A DNA stretch of 64,000 nucleotides from positions 158,014,627 to 158,078,626 of the forward strand of contig NC_053036.3 of NCBI RefSeq assembly GCF_002575655.3, given 5' to 3'. Below, piece after piece: positions 33,279 to 45,041 of the stretch. Made by a program: the position numbers and the translations under genes. Within the stretch, counting starts at the first letter, position 1, and every line of letters starts with the position of its first letter. This DNA comes from Aegilops tauschii subsp. strangulata. Taxonomy: Eukaryota; Streptophyta; Magnoliopsida; Poales; Poaceae. The notes below the pieces were generated by a model, which was not told the DNA's origin, did no database searches, and worked only from the letters and a program-made list of their open reading frames with translations.

Positions 33279-34952
33279 TGATGTCTACTACGCAACTTTG
33301 TCCTTATAGACTCGTGTTTGGGCCTCCAAGCACAGAGTTTTTTAGGACTGTAGCAAATTTCCCTCAAGTGGATGACCTAAGGTTTATCAATCTGTGGGAG
33401 GTGTAGGATGAAGATGGTCTCTCTCAAGCAACCCTGCAACCAAATAACAAAGAGTCTCTTGTGTCCCCCACACACCCAATACAATGGTAAATTATATAGG
33501 TGCACTAGTTCGGCGAAGAGATGGTGATACAAGTGCAATATGGATAGTAGATATAGGTTTTTGTAATCTGACAATATAAAAACTGCAAGGTAGCAAGTAA
33601 CAAAAGTGAGCGAAAACGGTATTGCAATGCTTCGAAACAAGGCCTAGGGTTCATACTTTCACTAGTGCAAGTTCTCTCAACAATGATAACATAATTAGAT
33701 CATATAACAATCCCTCAACATGCAACAAAGAGTCACTCCAAAGTCACTAATAGCAGAGAACAAACGAAGAGATTATTGTAGGGTACGGAACCACCTCAAA
33801 GTTATTCTTTCTTATGGATCTATTGGGCTATTCCTATAAGTGTCACAAACAGCCCTAGAGTTCATACTAAAATAACACCTTAAGATACACATCTACCAAA
33901 ACCCTAATGTCACTTTGATACTCCAATGTCACCACAAGTATCCGCGGGTTTGATTATATGATATGCATCACACAATCTCAGATTCATCTATTCAAACCAA
34001 TACAAAGAACTTCAAAGAGTGCCCCAAAGTTTCTACCGGAGAGTCAAGATGAAAACGTGTGCCAACCCCTATGCATAAGTTCACAAGGTCACAGAACCCG
34101 CAAGTTGATCACCAAAACATACCTCAAGTGGATCACGTGAAAATCCCATTGTCACCACAGATAAGCACATGCAAGACATATATCAAGTGTTCTCAAATCC
34201 TTAAAGACTCAATCCGATAAGATAACTTCAAAGGGAAAACTCAATTCATTACAAGAAGGTAGAGGGGAGAAACATCATAGGATCCAAATATAATAGCAAA
34301 GCTCGCGGTACATCAAGATCGTGCCAAATCAAGAACACGAGCGAGAGAGAGAGAGAGAGAGATCAAACACATAGCTACTGGTACATACCCTCAGCCCTGA
34401 GGGTGAACTACTCCCTCCTCATCATGGAGAGCATCGAGATGATGAAGATGGCCACCGGTGATGGTTTCCCCCTCCGGCAGGGTGCCGGAACAGGCTCCCG
34501 ATTGGTTTTTCATGGCTACAGAGGCTTGCGGTGGCAGAACTCCCGATCTAGGTTCTGTTCTGGAGGTTTGGGAATATATAAGAGGTGTTGCCGTCAAGAA
34601 CAAGTCAAGGGGGGTCCACGAGGGGCCCACAAGGTCGGGAGGTGCGCCCTGGGGGGCCGCCCCCCACCCTTGTGGTGGTCTCGGGACTCTGGTGCATCTC
34701 CGGTACTCTGTGGGCTTCTTTTGGTCCAAAAATAATCTCCGTAAATTTTCAGGTCAATTGGACTCCGTTCGATATTCCTTTTCTGCGAAACTCAAAAACA
34801 AGGAAAAAACAGAAACTGGCACTGGGCTCTAGGTTAATATGTTAGTCCGAAAAATCATATAAAATAGCACAGAAATGCATATAAAACATCCAAGATGGAT
34901 AGTATAATAGCATGGAACAATAACAAATTATAGATACGTTGGAGACGTATCA
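33279..34952 (-). mobile_element. 5' LTR of the outer retrotransposon
   Basis: 1674 bp from TGATGTCTACTACGC to GACGTATCA. Contains a (GA)n run at 34341-34362. Its 3' partner is not recognised on the left side (21129-22080 is a different family), so the element is truncated. Confidence 0.65.
34341..34362. repeat. (GA)n microsatellite
   Basis: About 10 GA units inside the LTR. Confidence 0.9.
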
Positions 34953-37046
34953 GTCCTCAAGTAATTCAGTTGACAAACTGAAAGTGATAAAGAAAAACTT
35001 TTACCAACTCTTTTTGTTCTTGTTATTGTAAATATACTTAGCTAATGTTAAAGTTTTCAGCAAAGATTATGAACTAACCATATTCATGATAACATTTAGG
35101 TCTCACATTTACTCATACCAATGACATAACCATCTAGCAAGCAATAATAAGATATCTCGAATGCCAACAATTTGTCAAAACAATCATGATATAATATGAT
35201 AACATGGTATCTCACTAGGCCTTTCTGATACTGCAAAACATAAATGCAGAGCACCTCTTAGGTTCAAGCAGTGACTAAACATTGTAATTCATGGTACAAA
35301 AGATCCAGTCATGTCACACTCAACATTAACTATACTCAATGCATAATAATGACAATAGTGCTCATGAACTAGTGCTTAAATGAGAGGGTGATGACTCGAC
35401 AATAAAAGTAAAAAACATAAAAGTAAATGGACAAGTCCTTCGCAGAGGGAAGCAGGGATTTGCAGAGGTGCTAGAGCTTGAAGCTTAAAACCAGGATGAA
35501 TATAATTTTAGGAGGTATGGCTTTCCTCTCAACGTTACGATCAAGAGTTTACAGTATCTTCCATGCCAAACAAATTAGTGGCCGTTCCCAAGCGAAAAAG
35601 GTAAAGTTTACTCCCCCTCCACCAACAAACACAAGTCATGGCTAGCCAAATCCTAGGGTGCCCTCCATATCAACAACTTTTCGGGGGAGTTTGTTTCATT
35701 ATTTTGCGATTTGATCATGGACTGGGCATCCCGGTTACCAGCCCATCTCATGTAAGGACAAGTGAATAAACACTCATCATAAGAATAACCCTCTTAGCAT
35801 GGAAGATACTGACCGCCCCCTGTCGCTTCATGAGCGGTACGGGCACACAAAAAAGATTTTTATTTGAATGTTTAGAGGTGGCACATGCAAATTTACTTGG
35901 AACGGCAGGGTAATACCACACATAGGTAGATATAGTGGACTCATCTAGAACAACTTTGGGTTTAAGGATTTGGATGCACAAGCAGTATTCCCGTTTAGTA
36001 CAGGTGAAGGCTAGCAAATAGATTGAGAAGCGACCAGCCTAGAGAGCGAAAACAGTCATAAACATGCATTGAGAATAATTAACATTGAATACAAGCATGA
36101 GTAGGATATCAAACACCATCAACATAAACATCGTGGAGGCTATGTTGGTTTTGAATCAACTACGTGCGTGAACATGTGCCAAGTCAAGCCACTCAAATCA
36201 TTCAAAGGGAGATACCATACTATCCTACTATATCATAACCATTTTAATGCATGTTGACACTCAAGATAAATCATTATCCACTCCTAGCTAATTAAGCATG
36301 GCATGAGCAACTACAATCTCTCTTTGTCATAACAAACATGTTTACTCATAATAATACTGAATCCAGAACGACGAGCTAAACATATTTACAAAAACAAAAA
36401 CAAGAGGAGTTCATACCAGCCTTTGTTCATCTCAATCACTTCATCAAATCAACGTCATTATTGCCTTTCACTACCACGACCGAATGATATGAAAATGAAA
36501 AAAGTGCAAGTGTGCTATGGACAAAGCTAAAATCTGCAAACATTTTATTCAAAGGAGAAGAGAAGATAATATGGGCTCTTTATTAGATCAACAGTAATGC
36601 ATATGAGAGCCACTCAACATGTTCATTGTGGTTTTCTCTTCACAACATCCCAAAGAAAAGAAAAGAAATTCAGAGAAACAATCTAAAATATTTTTGGAGT
36701 TTTTGTTTTTTTTGAAGAAAGAAAATAAAAAGAGGGAAGAAAAATGAAAATGAGAAAAACTATCTACACGGGAAAGCTCCCAACAAGTAAAAGAAGAACG
36801 AGAAATATTTTTGGTTTTTATTTTTTATACTACAAATTACTAAACAAGAAAGAAACCCCAAAAAGAAATGAGAAATATATTTTTTGGATTGTCGAAGTTT
36901 TTAAAACACACAAGAAGAAAACAAACATAAAACTAACATGGATAAACAATGAAAAAGGATGAACACCGACAACTGGAATGAAATGTGTGGTACATGAATG
37001 TAATGTCAGTGAGAAATATGTACTCCCCCAAGCTTAGGCTTTTGGC
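34953..37046 (-). other. Non-coding 3' interior of a third minus-strand retrotransposon
   Basis: A/T-rich with many short adenine-rich runs (36640-36960). No gene is supported. It lies downstream of the gag-like pseudogene on the same strand, and ends with a CCCCCAAGCTTAGGC block at about 37024. Confidence 0.55.
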
Positions 37047-38305
37047 CTAAGTGGGTCTAAGGTCCCTGGTAGCCTGGATAATACCCAAATCGTAGTTCGG
37101 GTTGTACTCGTATGCAGCTGCCACAGCTTGGCGTCCTGCCTCATCAAGGCGGGAGGTCTCCACCGCCCTCTCATACTCCTCCGCTTCCTCCTCAAGTATA
37201 CAATGTCTACATTTATCCCGAGAGTTGAGGAAGGAAGGAGCAGGCAAAGTAATATGGAAGACACGGCGCCTGTTAAAGATTAGCCTGTATCTGAACGGAG
37301 GGTTGTTTCTCTCAAGGAACTGGTGGTGTACCATAGCATCATAATCAAGAAAACTAGGTGGCAACATGGTACTACCTCCGTCCTGGTTTATTAGTCCCCT
37401 TTGTATTATGTGCCAAATTTTGACTTTAAATTTAACTAATAAATGTTTATGCATGCCATAAAAAATAATATAATTAGAAACTATATTCGAATACGAAGTC
37501 AACGATATAATTTTTGGCGACATGCATTAATATTCTGTAAGTTAAATCTCTAGTCAAAATTTGGCACAAAATACAATGCAAACTTATAAACCAGGACGGA
37601 GGTAGTATCATTTTCCTTAATGGGTACCCCTAGATGAGTGGCTAAGCGAGTAGCATAAATACCACCAAAGAAATCACCAACTAAGGCATTATTGTGTAAA
37701 CGACATGCAATAATGGTCCCCATGTTAAATTTTCTATCTCTTAACACTGCACTCTTAAGAATGCTCAAATCAAGGACACAAAGATGACTAGGGTCATGTT
37801 TACCGTTTATGCATCTACCTATGAACAGAGCAAAATAATGTATAGCAGGAAAATGGATGCTCCCTATAGTAGCTTGTGGTATGCCTCTAGTTTATCCCCT
37901 AGTAATATTTGGCAAGAATTCATTGCAATCAGATTTACGAGGTTCATTACAGATCCCCCAATAGGGAATTTTACATGCTTCACAAAACTCCTTGAGATCC
38001 ATGCGAAAATGATTTTTATATAAGTTGAAGATAACAGCATGAGAATTGCGATGAGGCACGTACTCAAATTTTCGCACAAAGGTACCAGTGAGATTCTTAA
38101 ATTGTGGGCACTTATCTGATACGAATTCTGTCAACTCGGCATTGTGCACGTACATGTCGAACTCTTCCTTAATACTTGCTTGAGTCATGAAGGAATCCGA
38201 CAACCATTCACATAGGCACACAAGGGCTTCCCGCGGAGGTTCGAGGTCGCGCTCTCGTATAGGAGGCCTGGGAGAGCTCTTGCTCGAGGAACCACCTTGG
38301 AACAT
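37047..38305 (-). pseudogene. Gag-like retrotransposon gene with a MITE insertion and one stop
   Basis: Starts at ATG 38305 (MFQGGSSSKSSPRPP), about 50 bp inside the LTR at 38356, and ends at the stop near 37047. The part VHNAELTEFVSDKCPQF to CKIPYWGICNEP and the following CINGK block are like the first-ORF proteins of Triticeae Gypsy/Athila-type elements, from memory. The frame is closed by a TAA (near 37892) inside TRG*TRG and interrupted at 37371-37607 by a MITE. Skipping the MITE and one TA duplication, the frame continues from PIKEND to TMLPPSFLDYD without a change. It ends with an acidic helical segment (CILEEEAEEYERAVETSR). Confidence 0.65.
37372..37605. mobile_element. Stowaway MITE in the gag-like gene
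   Basis: 234 bp, CTACCTCCGTCCTGG at one end and its inverse at the other, flanked by TA (37370-37371 and 37606-37607). Confidence 0.95.
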
Positions 38306-38355
38306 TTTCCAAAAAAATTCTTCTTTTGAAAAATTTCTAAAAACTTTTAGTGACT

Positions 38356-38834
38356 TGATGTCGCTTGAAACTGCGTTGGTATTTCCCCAAAGAGGAAGGG
38401 ATGATGCAGCACAGCTACGGTAGGTATTTCTCTCAATTAAGAAACCAAGGTTATCAATCCAGTAGGAGAACCAAGCAACACTATGTAAACGGTACCTGCA
38501 CACAAAGAACAAATACTTGCAACCCGACGCGTAAGAGGGGTTGTCAATCCCTCCTCGGGCAAAAGATAGATTGGTTTGTTTGATTTTGGATATATAGATC
38601 ATGCAATCACACAAAATAAAATAAGTAAAGAAAAAAGTGCAGCAAGGTATTTTTGGTTTTTGGAAGAATAGATCTGAACACGAAAGCAAGTAAAATAGAT
38701 CTCAAAGCAAATGTGATAAAGAATAGACCAGGGGGTCGTAGATTTCACTAGTGGCTTCTCTCAAGAAATAGCACACGGTGGGTAAACAAATTACTGTTGG
38801 GCAATTGATAGAAGATCGAATAATTATGATGATA
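38356..38834 (-). mobile_element. 5' LTR of the third retrotransposon, split by the CACTA element
   Basis: Begins TGATGTCGCTTGAAAC and runs to the ATA at 38832-38834. The sequence resumes after the CACTA element at 63954 with ATATCCAAGGCAATG and continues past the window end. Confidence 0.7.
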
Positions 38835-39309
38835 CACTACAAAAAAAAGACACATCCGTGACATTTTGGGCCGAACAAAAATCTTTTGTCATACTTATGA
38901 CACTTCTATGACGATAATTGTGACAAAACCCGGTATCATCATAGATGTGGTGGGGTCCTACTTCTATGACAAAAAATCTTGACAAAAAATGGGATTTTCG
39001 TCCTGGGCGGGCCGGAGACGCAGCTGCATGACATTCTTTGGGCCGTCCATGACAGAAAAAACCGTGGTAGAAGCGAGGGCGCGGAAAATATCGGGGAGTC
39101 CCCGGTTACGGTGGGTGGTCGGGGGCCGAGCGATGCGCGTTTCTCTCGTACGTACGCGCGTGTGTGCGAGGCATTGGGCTCTAACTGAACCCGAGCGATT
39201 GCACTCAGGCTACACGTTACTGAACCCGAGCAATCGATCGATGGCTGTTAACTGAACCCGCTCGAGCGATTCCTTCGCTACTGCTGCTAACTGAAGCCGA
39301 TCGATGCTG

Positions 39310-39835
39310 CCTCTGGATGAACAGTGAGCGTTGCTGGGAGGTTTGGATGAACAGTTCCCGGTGGGGGTGGATGAACATGACCCCGTGGCGTTGCCTCTGG
39401 ATGAACAGTGAGCGTTGCTGGGGGGTTTGGATGAACAGTTCCCGGTGGGGGTGGATGAACAGGACCCCGATCGTTCGAGCCGGTTGGGGCTGGATGAACA
39501 GGACCCCGTGGAGGGCAGGATGAACAGGACCACCCCGTGGAGGGCGGGATGAACAGTAGACGGTGGAGGGCAGGATGAACAGTAGCCCGTGGAGGGGTGG
39601 TTGAACAGGAGCCCATGGAGAGGGCTGGTTGAACAGTAGCCGGTGGAGTAACGCGCTGTGGAGGCTGGATGAACAGGAGCCCGTGGATGAACAGTCGCAG
39701 GTGGAGGCTGGAGGAGGTCGACGGTGGATGAACAGTAGCCCGTGGAGGATGGAGGGGTCGACGGTGGAGATGAACAGTGTCCTGTGGAGTCTCGTTTTGT
39801 GGTACGCCACACCCCTCCTGATGAACAGGACCCCC
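39310..39835. repeat. 5' subterminal GGATGAACAG array
   Basis: About 17 copies of GGATGAACAG or a one-base variant (GGTTGAACAG) occur at 20-45-bp spacing, with looser copies to 40130. The first ~84 bp form a direct duplication (about 39313 and 39398). Position and density fit binding sites for an element protein. Confidence 0.85.
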
Positions 39836-40390
39836 GTTTCGACCGTAGCGCTCCAACACAAGTCTGTTTCCTCCATTTTGTTGTACGCCACACCCCTCCC
39901 GATCAACAGGACCCCCGTTTTGACCGTAGGAGGTCCGTTTCCTCCGTTTTGCGATACGCCAGACCCCTCCCGATAAACAGGATCCCGTTTCGAACGTGGC
40001 CAGTCGAACACAAGGCCGTTTCCTCCGTCCTACAGTACGCCAGGCGTCGTTTCCATCGGCTGTTCTGTCCAAGCCCTCCCGATGAACACGACGACGCATT
40101 CCGTTCCGACCCATCCGGTTGGCTCCCCATGAACACGACAACGACGTTGTTTCTCCGTTCCGGCCCAGCCATGTACACGAGCCCTGGCCGTATGTACGCG
40201 TGAGTAGGCGTTCAAGACCCTGCCCGTATGTACGTACGTGGCCGTATTTACTTTCTTGCACCCTGGCCGCTGTACGTACGTGTACATGCTACGTGCGCGC
40301 CTCTACTACGACACGTGCGCGCCTCTACATCGACCAGTATGTACATACACGTTCGCGACCAGAATGACAACGCTACGTACGCTTCGACCA
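39836..40390. other. GC-rich 5' region of the CACTA element
   Basis: Contains three diverged copies of a ~60-70-bp block (CGCCA-ACCCCTCCCGAT-AACAGGA-CCCCGTTT) at about 39800-40000, then CGTACGTAC-rich sequence. ORFs here are long only because of base composition; no gene is supported. Confidence 0.6.
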
Positions 40391-41705
40391 GGTGGGTCCC
40401 AACTGTCAGGCACTTCCTTGCGTGCGAAGATGTAGCTGCTGGGTCCCAGTAGTCAGGGGGAAACATTTTTTCATGAAATACGGTGGCCCGTCTAGTGGGT
40501 CCCCACTGTCAGGTGGAGGAATAATTATTTTACGCGTAATAAGTAGGCACTTCCTTGCTGTGGCCGTGGACCCAGTTGTCAGCCTCTCCACGTAGAATAC
40601 TCTTCCGATGGAAGTCGTTCCTTGACCACGTTGACCACGCCGCGCCGAGAGCACCAGGGCAGTGGACGACGGCGAGGCCTAGGAAGGGGACGACGCGGAG
40701 CCGGGGAAGACGCGGCAGTGGAAGCCCGCGAGGAGAGGAGTACGAGGGTTCACTGGTTCAGCTCCGGTGTGAGGCTACCGTCGCCACAGGGCCTGGCCAG
40801 CGGTGGGAATAGTAGGGGGCGGTGAGGTCTCCGCGGCAGCACAGCCGGCCACGGGAGGCAGGAGCATGCGGCACGACCGGCGCTGCTTTGGGCGGCTGGA
40901 GCAACAAGACCAGAGGTTGAAGAAGCACTACGGCCGTTGAATGGACATCGTACGGTCACTGGAGCTAGAATCGTTCATATTGACTAAGTTGACAAAGCAC
41001 TCCGCCCCGTCAACTTAGTAGGCCCACAAGTCAGCCTCCCACCAAGGTGGATCCCAACTAGTAGGGGGAGTATTCATTTTTTCGTGCGTAATAAGGAGGC
41101 AATTTCTTGCGTGCGAAGATATAGCTGGTGGGTCCGACCTGTCAGCGGTGGGAACATTTTTTTCGCGAAATACAGAGGCCCTTCCGGTAGGTCCTAGCTG
41201 TCAGGTGGTGGAATCATTATTTTGCGCGTAATAAGGAGGCATTTCCTTGCGTGCGGCCGTGGACCCAGCTGCCAGCCTCTCCACGCACAGTCTACTTCTG
41301 ATGGTGTCATTCGTTGACCACGTTGACCACTCCGCGCCGAGCGCATCCAAGGTGGTGGACGACGGCGAGGACCCAGACAGCAACGAGCCAGAGATGGGAA
41401 GACGCGGGAGTAGAGTCGCAAACGGAGAGGTGTACGAGGGTTAACTGATTCTGGTGCGGTGTGGTTCAGCAGTCGGTGGAGAAGAACAAGAGGTGTGGAG
41501 GGGTGGAGGGATGGCCTGGCCAACGGTGGAGTAGTGCTTCACAGCGAAGCGTGCTAAGCAGAGTTGCTAGCAGCAGGAGGCGGGAGAAGGTGGTCCCGGT
41601 GGCGCTGGAGGAAGAAGATGAGAGATTGAAGATGGATGCCGGTCGTTGGATGTCAATCCAACGACTAACGATGTCAGAATCATTTGTTGACTAAGTTGAC
41701 AACGA
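40391..41705. repeat. Tandem duplication, ~690-bp period
   Basis: Two diverged units (40391-41000 and 41046-41705). Shared anchors in order include CGTGCGAAGA (40421 and 41110), GCCGTGGACCCAG, GACCACGTTGACCAC, and TTGACTAAGTTGACAA at the end. No intact ORF is shared by both units, so no gene is called. Confidence 0.75.
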
Positions 41706-42374
41706 CTTGCATTGGCTTCGGCCTATTGTTCCACATTTCAGCCTCAAAAAATGTGGCACATATTCAACCCATTTTTTCAGAATTTACAGTCTTTTTTTTG
41801 CGGGGTAGAATTTACAGTCCATTTGATCTTTTTTTTGAATTACAGTCCATTAGCTGGGCTGGGGAACAAATAATATAGCGTCCATGCGGCCCATTTATGT
41901 TTTCCCAAAAAATTACAGGCCAGTTGCATTTTCTCAAAATACACGATTTTGCTGGGATGATTCTAATTATAATGTTGGGGTGGGCGCAGCAATGTTATCA
42001 AAAAATAAACAGGGGCTGAGCATTTTGTTATATATATATATATATATATATTTTAATAATAAGTCATTTATTATTACATTGGTCCTTAAATCTTACCAAG
42101 CTTTTGTACACAATCATCAGGATTTTCGTTGCCAAAAAAATTCCAGGATTTTATTGTTAAGAAATTATTTTTATAAGTTAACAAGATGTGGGATATTATT
42201 TTCTTACATATGTAAGTATCTGTTAAATATATGATGAGAATAACAATAATATATAATAACATATACAATAATTTAAATATATATAATATAGTTAGAAGGG
42301 AAACATAAGTTGGACCAGGCATTCCTATTCTTATATAGAAAAATTGGGCTGCCGATGTTTCAGGAAAAATAAAA
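41706..42374. other. AT-rich CACTA interior with a (TA)n run
   Basis: No gene is seen; (TA)n of about 11 units at 42029-42051. Confidence 0.6.
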
Positions 42375-42458
42375 CCTCGGATGGGAGGTCCATAGGCCGG
42401 TCGATACATGATGGCCCTCAAGAAAATACAAACAGCCTTATGGACCTCCCATCCGAGG
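42375..42458. repeat. Perfect 20-bp-arm hairpin
   Basis: CCTCGGATGGGAGGTCCATA (42375-42394) pairs without mismatch with TATGGACCTCCCATCCGAGG (42439-42458). Two further G-C pairs follow after a one-base bulge, leaving a ~40-base loop. No TA or other target duplication marks it as a MITE. It might be folded RNA or a small inverted duplication. Confidence 0.8.
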
Positions 42459-43179
42459 TCGTGGGCTGCGCATGTTAAAAAAGAAAGCCTAGACGAGGCA
42501 GCTGTTCCGCCCGGGTTCGATTCCACCAGTGCAGAGAAAATATCTCCAAAATTTATGCCTCTGCCTTTATTGACATGTGGGTCCTAATTGTCATCTACGC
42601 ACACCATGTCCTACACCTGTCAAAACTTCGTCCCTCGTTTTCTCTATTTTTCGCACACTCGACATTGTGTGGGCATTTTGAAAATAGCATATCTTTTTTA
42701 CTGTGCATCATATGAAGATGTGCTATGCATGAATGTTGATCAGCATGGTGTTAATTGGCTGGTAGTTCCAGTTTCGACCATGAATAAAACTTCCAGCATG
42801 ATGTTAACACTGTTTGAAAAGGCCGTGTTAATATAAATGCTCTGCCTCTGAAAGTTGCAGTTTCTTATCTGAAACTGAACTTGGAGTTTCTTATCTGAAA
42901 CTGAAACTTGCAGTTTCTTCTCTGAGAATCACATTGGCTGCACTTTTATACTCCTATGAAACTACGTTTTTTAAGTGCTAAAAATAGATTTCTAGAATTC
43001 ATAAAATACTTCATATGCTCAATACTGCAAATCTGAAATTCAAAAGACATTCATATCTGAAAGTACTCTGAAAATACACAACACAAAACACAATTCACAA
43101 CCTGCAAATACTAACAACCCTCAGCTCCTCCTGACAATTCACAACCTGCCTGACTATTGGTCTGGGGGGAAAATCCCTC
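42459..43179. other. CACTA interior, no gene seen
   Basis: A GGTTCGATTCC tRNA B-box-like stretch near 42511 and three near-repeats of CAGTTTCTTATCTGAAACTG at about 42858-42925 are the only structures noted. Confidence 0.5.
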
Positions 43180-43656
43180 CTATTCCACGGCGGCAGACAG
43201 CCGTCCCGTGAGACGATGTGAACGGCGAGGGAGAGGATGGCGGGGAAGCGTCGTCGGGCCAACTGTTTTTCTCCTGTTGCAGTTGGGTTGGGTCGACGAA
43301 GACTCCACCGGATCGCTCTGGCACGTCACCCTCACAAACGGCACCCTGTAGATGCTCAATCCTTCAATCTCTGGTGGATGCTCCATCTGGGATCGATACT
43401 CCCACCACCGCTCCCTCACGATCGGATTCGGTGAATCTGTTTGCTCCATGGCCCAGAGGAGCAGCTCTATGTACTCCCGCGCGACTCCCTCCGGGAGTAT
43501 CGCCGCCTTTTCGCTCTGTTGCAGATATTTGGCCATGGATGTCACCGTCGCCGCTAGTTGGTCCTTGTTGTCAAACCAAGACTGTATCTCCAACATCCTA
43601 GCTAGCTTCACAGGGTCGCCGTCTACGATCCTCACGTATCGGTTGTACTCCTCCAT
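43180..43656 (-). CDS. Unknown protein, 158 residues, first of an inverted pair
   Basis: Open from ATG 43656 (MEEYNRYVRIVDGD) to the TAG at 43180-43182. The first ~125 residues look structured (LARMLEIQSWFDN, WAMEQTDSP, RERWWEYRSQMEHP); the C-terminus is proline/arginine-rich. I recognise no family. A divergent copy at 44553-45041 has the same order of blocks, which argues that this is a real coding region. Its 5' side carries 33-bp repeats. No introns are needed. Confidence 0.55.
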   Translation of the reverse strand: MEEYNRYVRIVDGDPVKLARMLEIQSWFDNKDQLAATVTSMAKYLQQSEKAAILPEGVAREYIELLLWAMEQTDSPNPIVRERWWEYRSQMEHPPEIEGLSIYRVPFVRVTCQSDPVESSSTQPNCNRRKTVGPTTLPRHPLPRRSHRLTGRLSAAVE

Positions 43657-43705
43657 CGATCTACTTCTCCACAGCACCTTCAATCGCCGGCGGTGGTTTT
43701 TGAAT

Positions 43706-43880
43706 GGAAGAGGAGAGGAGCAGCGCTGGTTTTGGTTTGGAACGGGAGAGGAGCGACGCTGGTTTTGGATTGGAACAGGAGAGGAGGGGCGGTGGTTTTG
43801 AAATGGAAGAGGAGAGGAGCGGCGCTGGATTTAGATTGGAACAGGAGTGGAGCGGCGGTGGTTTAAGAGGAGAAGAGCGG
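43706..43880. repeat. 33-bp tandem repeat, about five units
   Basis: Units around GAGAGGAGCGGCGCTGGTTT. On the plus strand they read as 11-residue repeats (EEERSGAGF-L); because this lies just 5' of the minus-strand gene at 43656 I treat it as non-coding. Related blocks in inverted orientation occur at 44195-44340 and 44436-44520, next to the second gene. Confidence 0.7.
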
Positions 43881-44552
43881 AAGAGCGGCGCTGGTCTTGG
43901 AAGTATTTTTTTGTTTTGCGTATTTTGGGTCAAAGTTTGACCACGTACTGTATTTGACAAGCAAAATGTGAATGCATGTCACAAAAAATTGTATCGTTTG
44001 GTTCGTATCTGAATGTACTTTCAAATTATATTATTTTTGCAACGTATAACATATATTTTATTTGCAAAAATCATGGTCAATTATGACCCAGAATAAAAGG
44101 GAGACTAGTTAATGTGGGGTCGCTTTCTTAATTGAAGGATAAATTGATTTTGATTTTGATCCAGTCACAACGCGTCGGCCCTCTCGTCCAATCCTAAATC
44201 GCTGCCGCACGCTCCTCTCCCTCTTCTCCATTGCAAAACCACCTCCACTCCTCTCCGTCATCTCCATTCCAAAACCACCGCCTCGCCTCTCCCTCTTCTC
44301 CATTGCAAAATCACCTCCTCTCTCCTCGGACGAGGATCCCCTGACGTAGCCCATCATGCCATTGAGACACTGACACATGGGTCCCACCAAGCGCGGGGAC
44401 CACCTGTCAGCGATCGAAAGGCAGGGGAACCTCTCCTCTCCATCATCTCCATTCCAAAACCATCGTCTCGCCTCTCCCTCTTCTCTATTGCAAGACCACC
44501 GTCTCTCCTCCCATCTTCCAAAGCTAGCACCGGACCACTCAGAAGGACATCT

Positions 44553-45041
44553 ATGGAGGGGATGCGGCAGCGAATCTAGCAGATCGCCGGCGGCGACCAG
44601 GCAAAGTTGGCCAGGTTGAAAGAGATCCTTACTTGGTTTGACAATGAGTGGGAGATTTCGAGGACGGTGAGGGCCATGTGGCAATGTATGCGAAAGAGCG
44701 AGACGGCAGCGATGAGGACGGCGATGTACTCCTCGGCGGCAGTCACGCCGCAGTCCTTCGAGTTCATCGAGTATCTCCTCTAGGCGATGGAGCAGACAGA
44801 TTCGCCCGAGGCGAAAGTCAGGCAGAGGTGGTGGACGTACAGGTCGAAGGTCGAGCACCCAGAGGATAGCGAATCGATCGAGTACGGTGTGCCGTTCATG
44901 AGGGTGCAGAGCCAGCCGGAGCCACAGGAGTATTTGTTCTCCCACCGCAAGAGGAGGCAGGATGGCGCGACATCACTTCCCCACTGTTCTGCACGGTTCC
45001 CTCGACGCTCGCCTCGTTTCAACGACGTCGGTAGGGTTTAA
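44553..45041 (+). pseudogene. Second copy of the 43180-43656 gene, two stops
   Basis: From ATG 44553 the frame reads MEGMRQRI, then TAG (44577-44579), then LARLKEILTWFDN, and at 44781-44783 TAG where copy 1 has the Trp of WAMEQTDSP. The remaining open part is 44787-45041, MEQTDSPEAKVRQRWWTYRSK to the end. The pair is head to head, ~900 bp apart. Broken as read, although the last 84 residues remain open. Confidence 0.6.

Noticed and set aside
39217..40261. Long overlapping ORFs in the CACTA 5' region (up to 324 residues)
   Set aside because: They are made of the GGATGAACAG array and GC-rich repeats, read in all frames; there is no domain and no consistent frame.
42480..42545. Possible tRNA or SINE: GGTTCGATTCC B-box-like stretch at 42511-42521
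   Set aside because: The T-arm bases do not pair, no A box lies at a proper distance and no acceptor stem forms.
43704..43940. Plus-strand ORF with 11-residue repeats (EEERSGAGF)
   Set aside because: It is the translation of a 33-bp repeat 5' of the minus-strand gene; the reading frame has no conserved partner.
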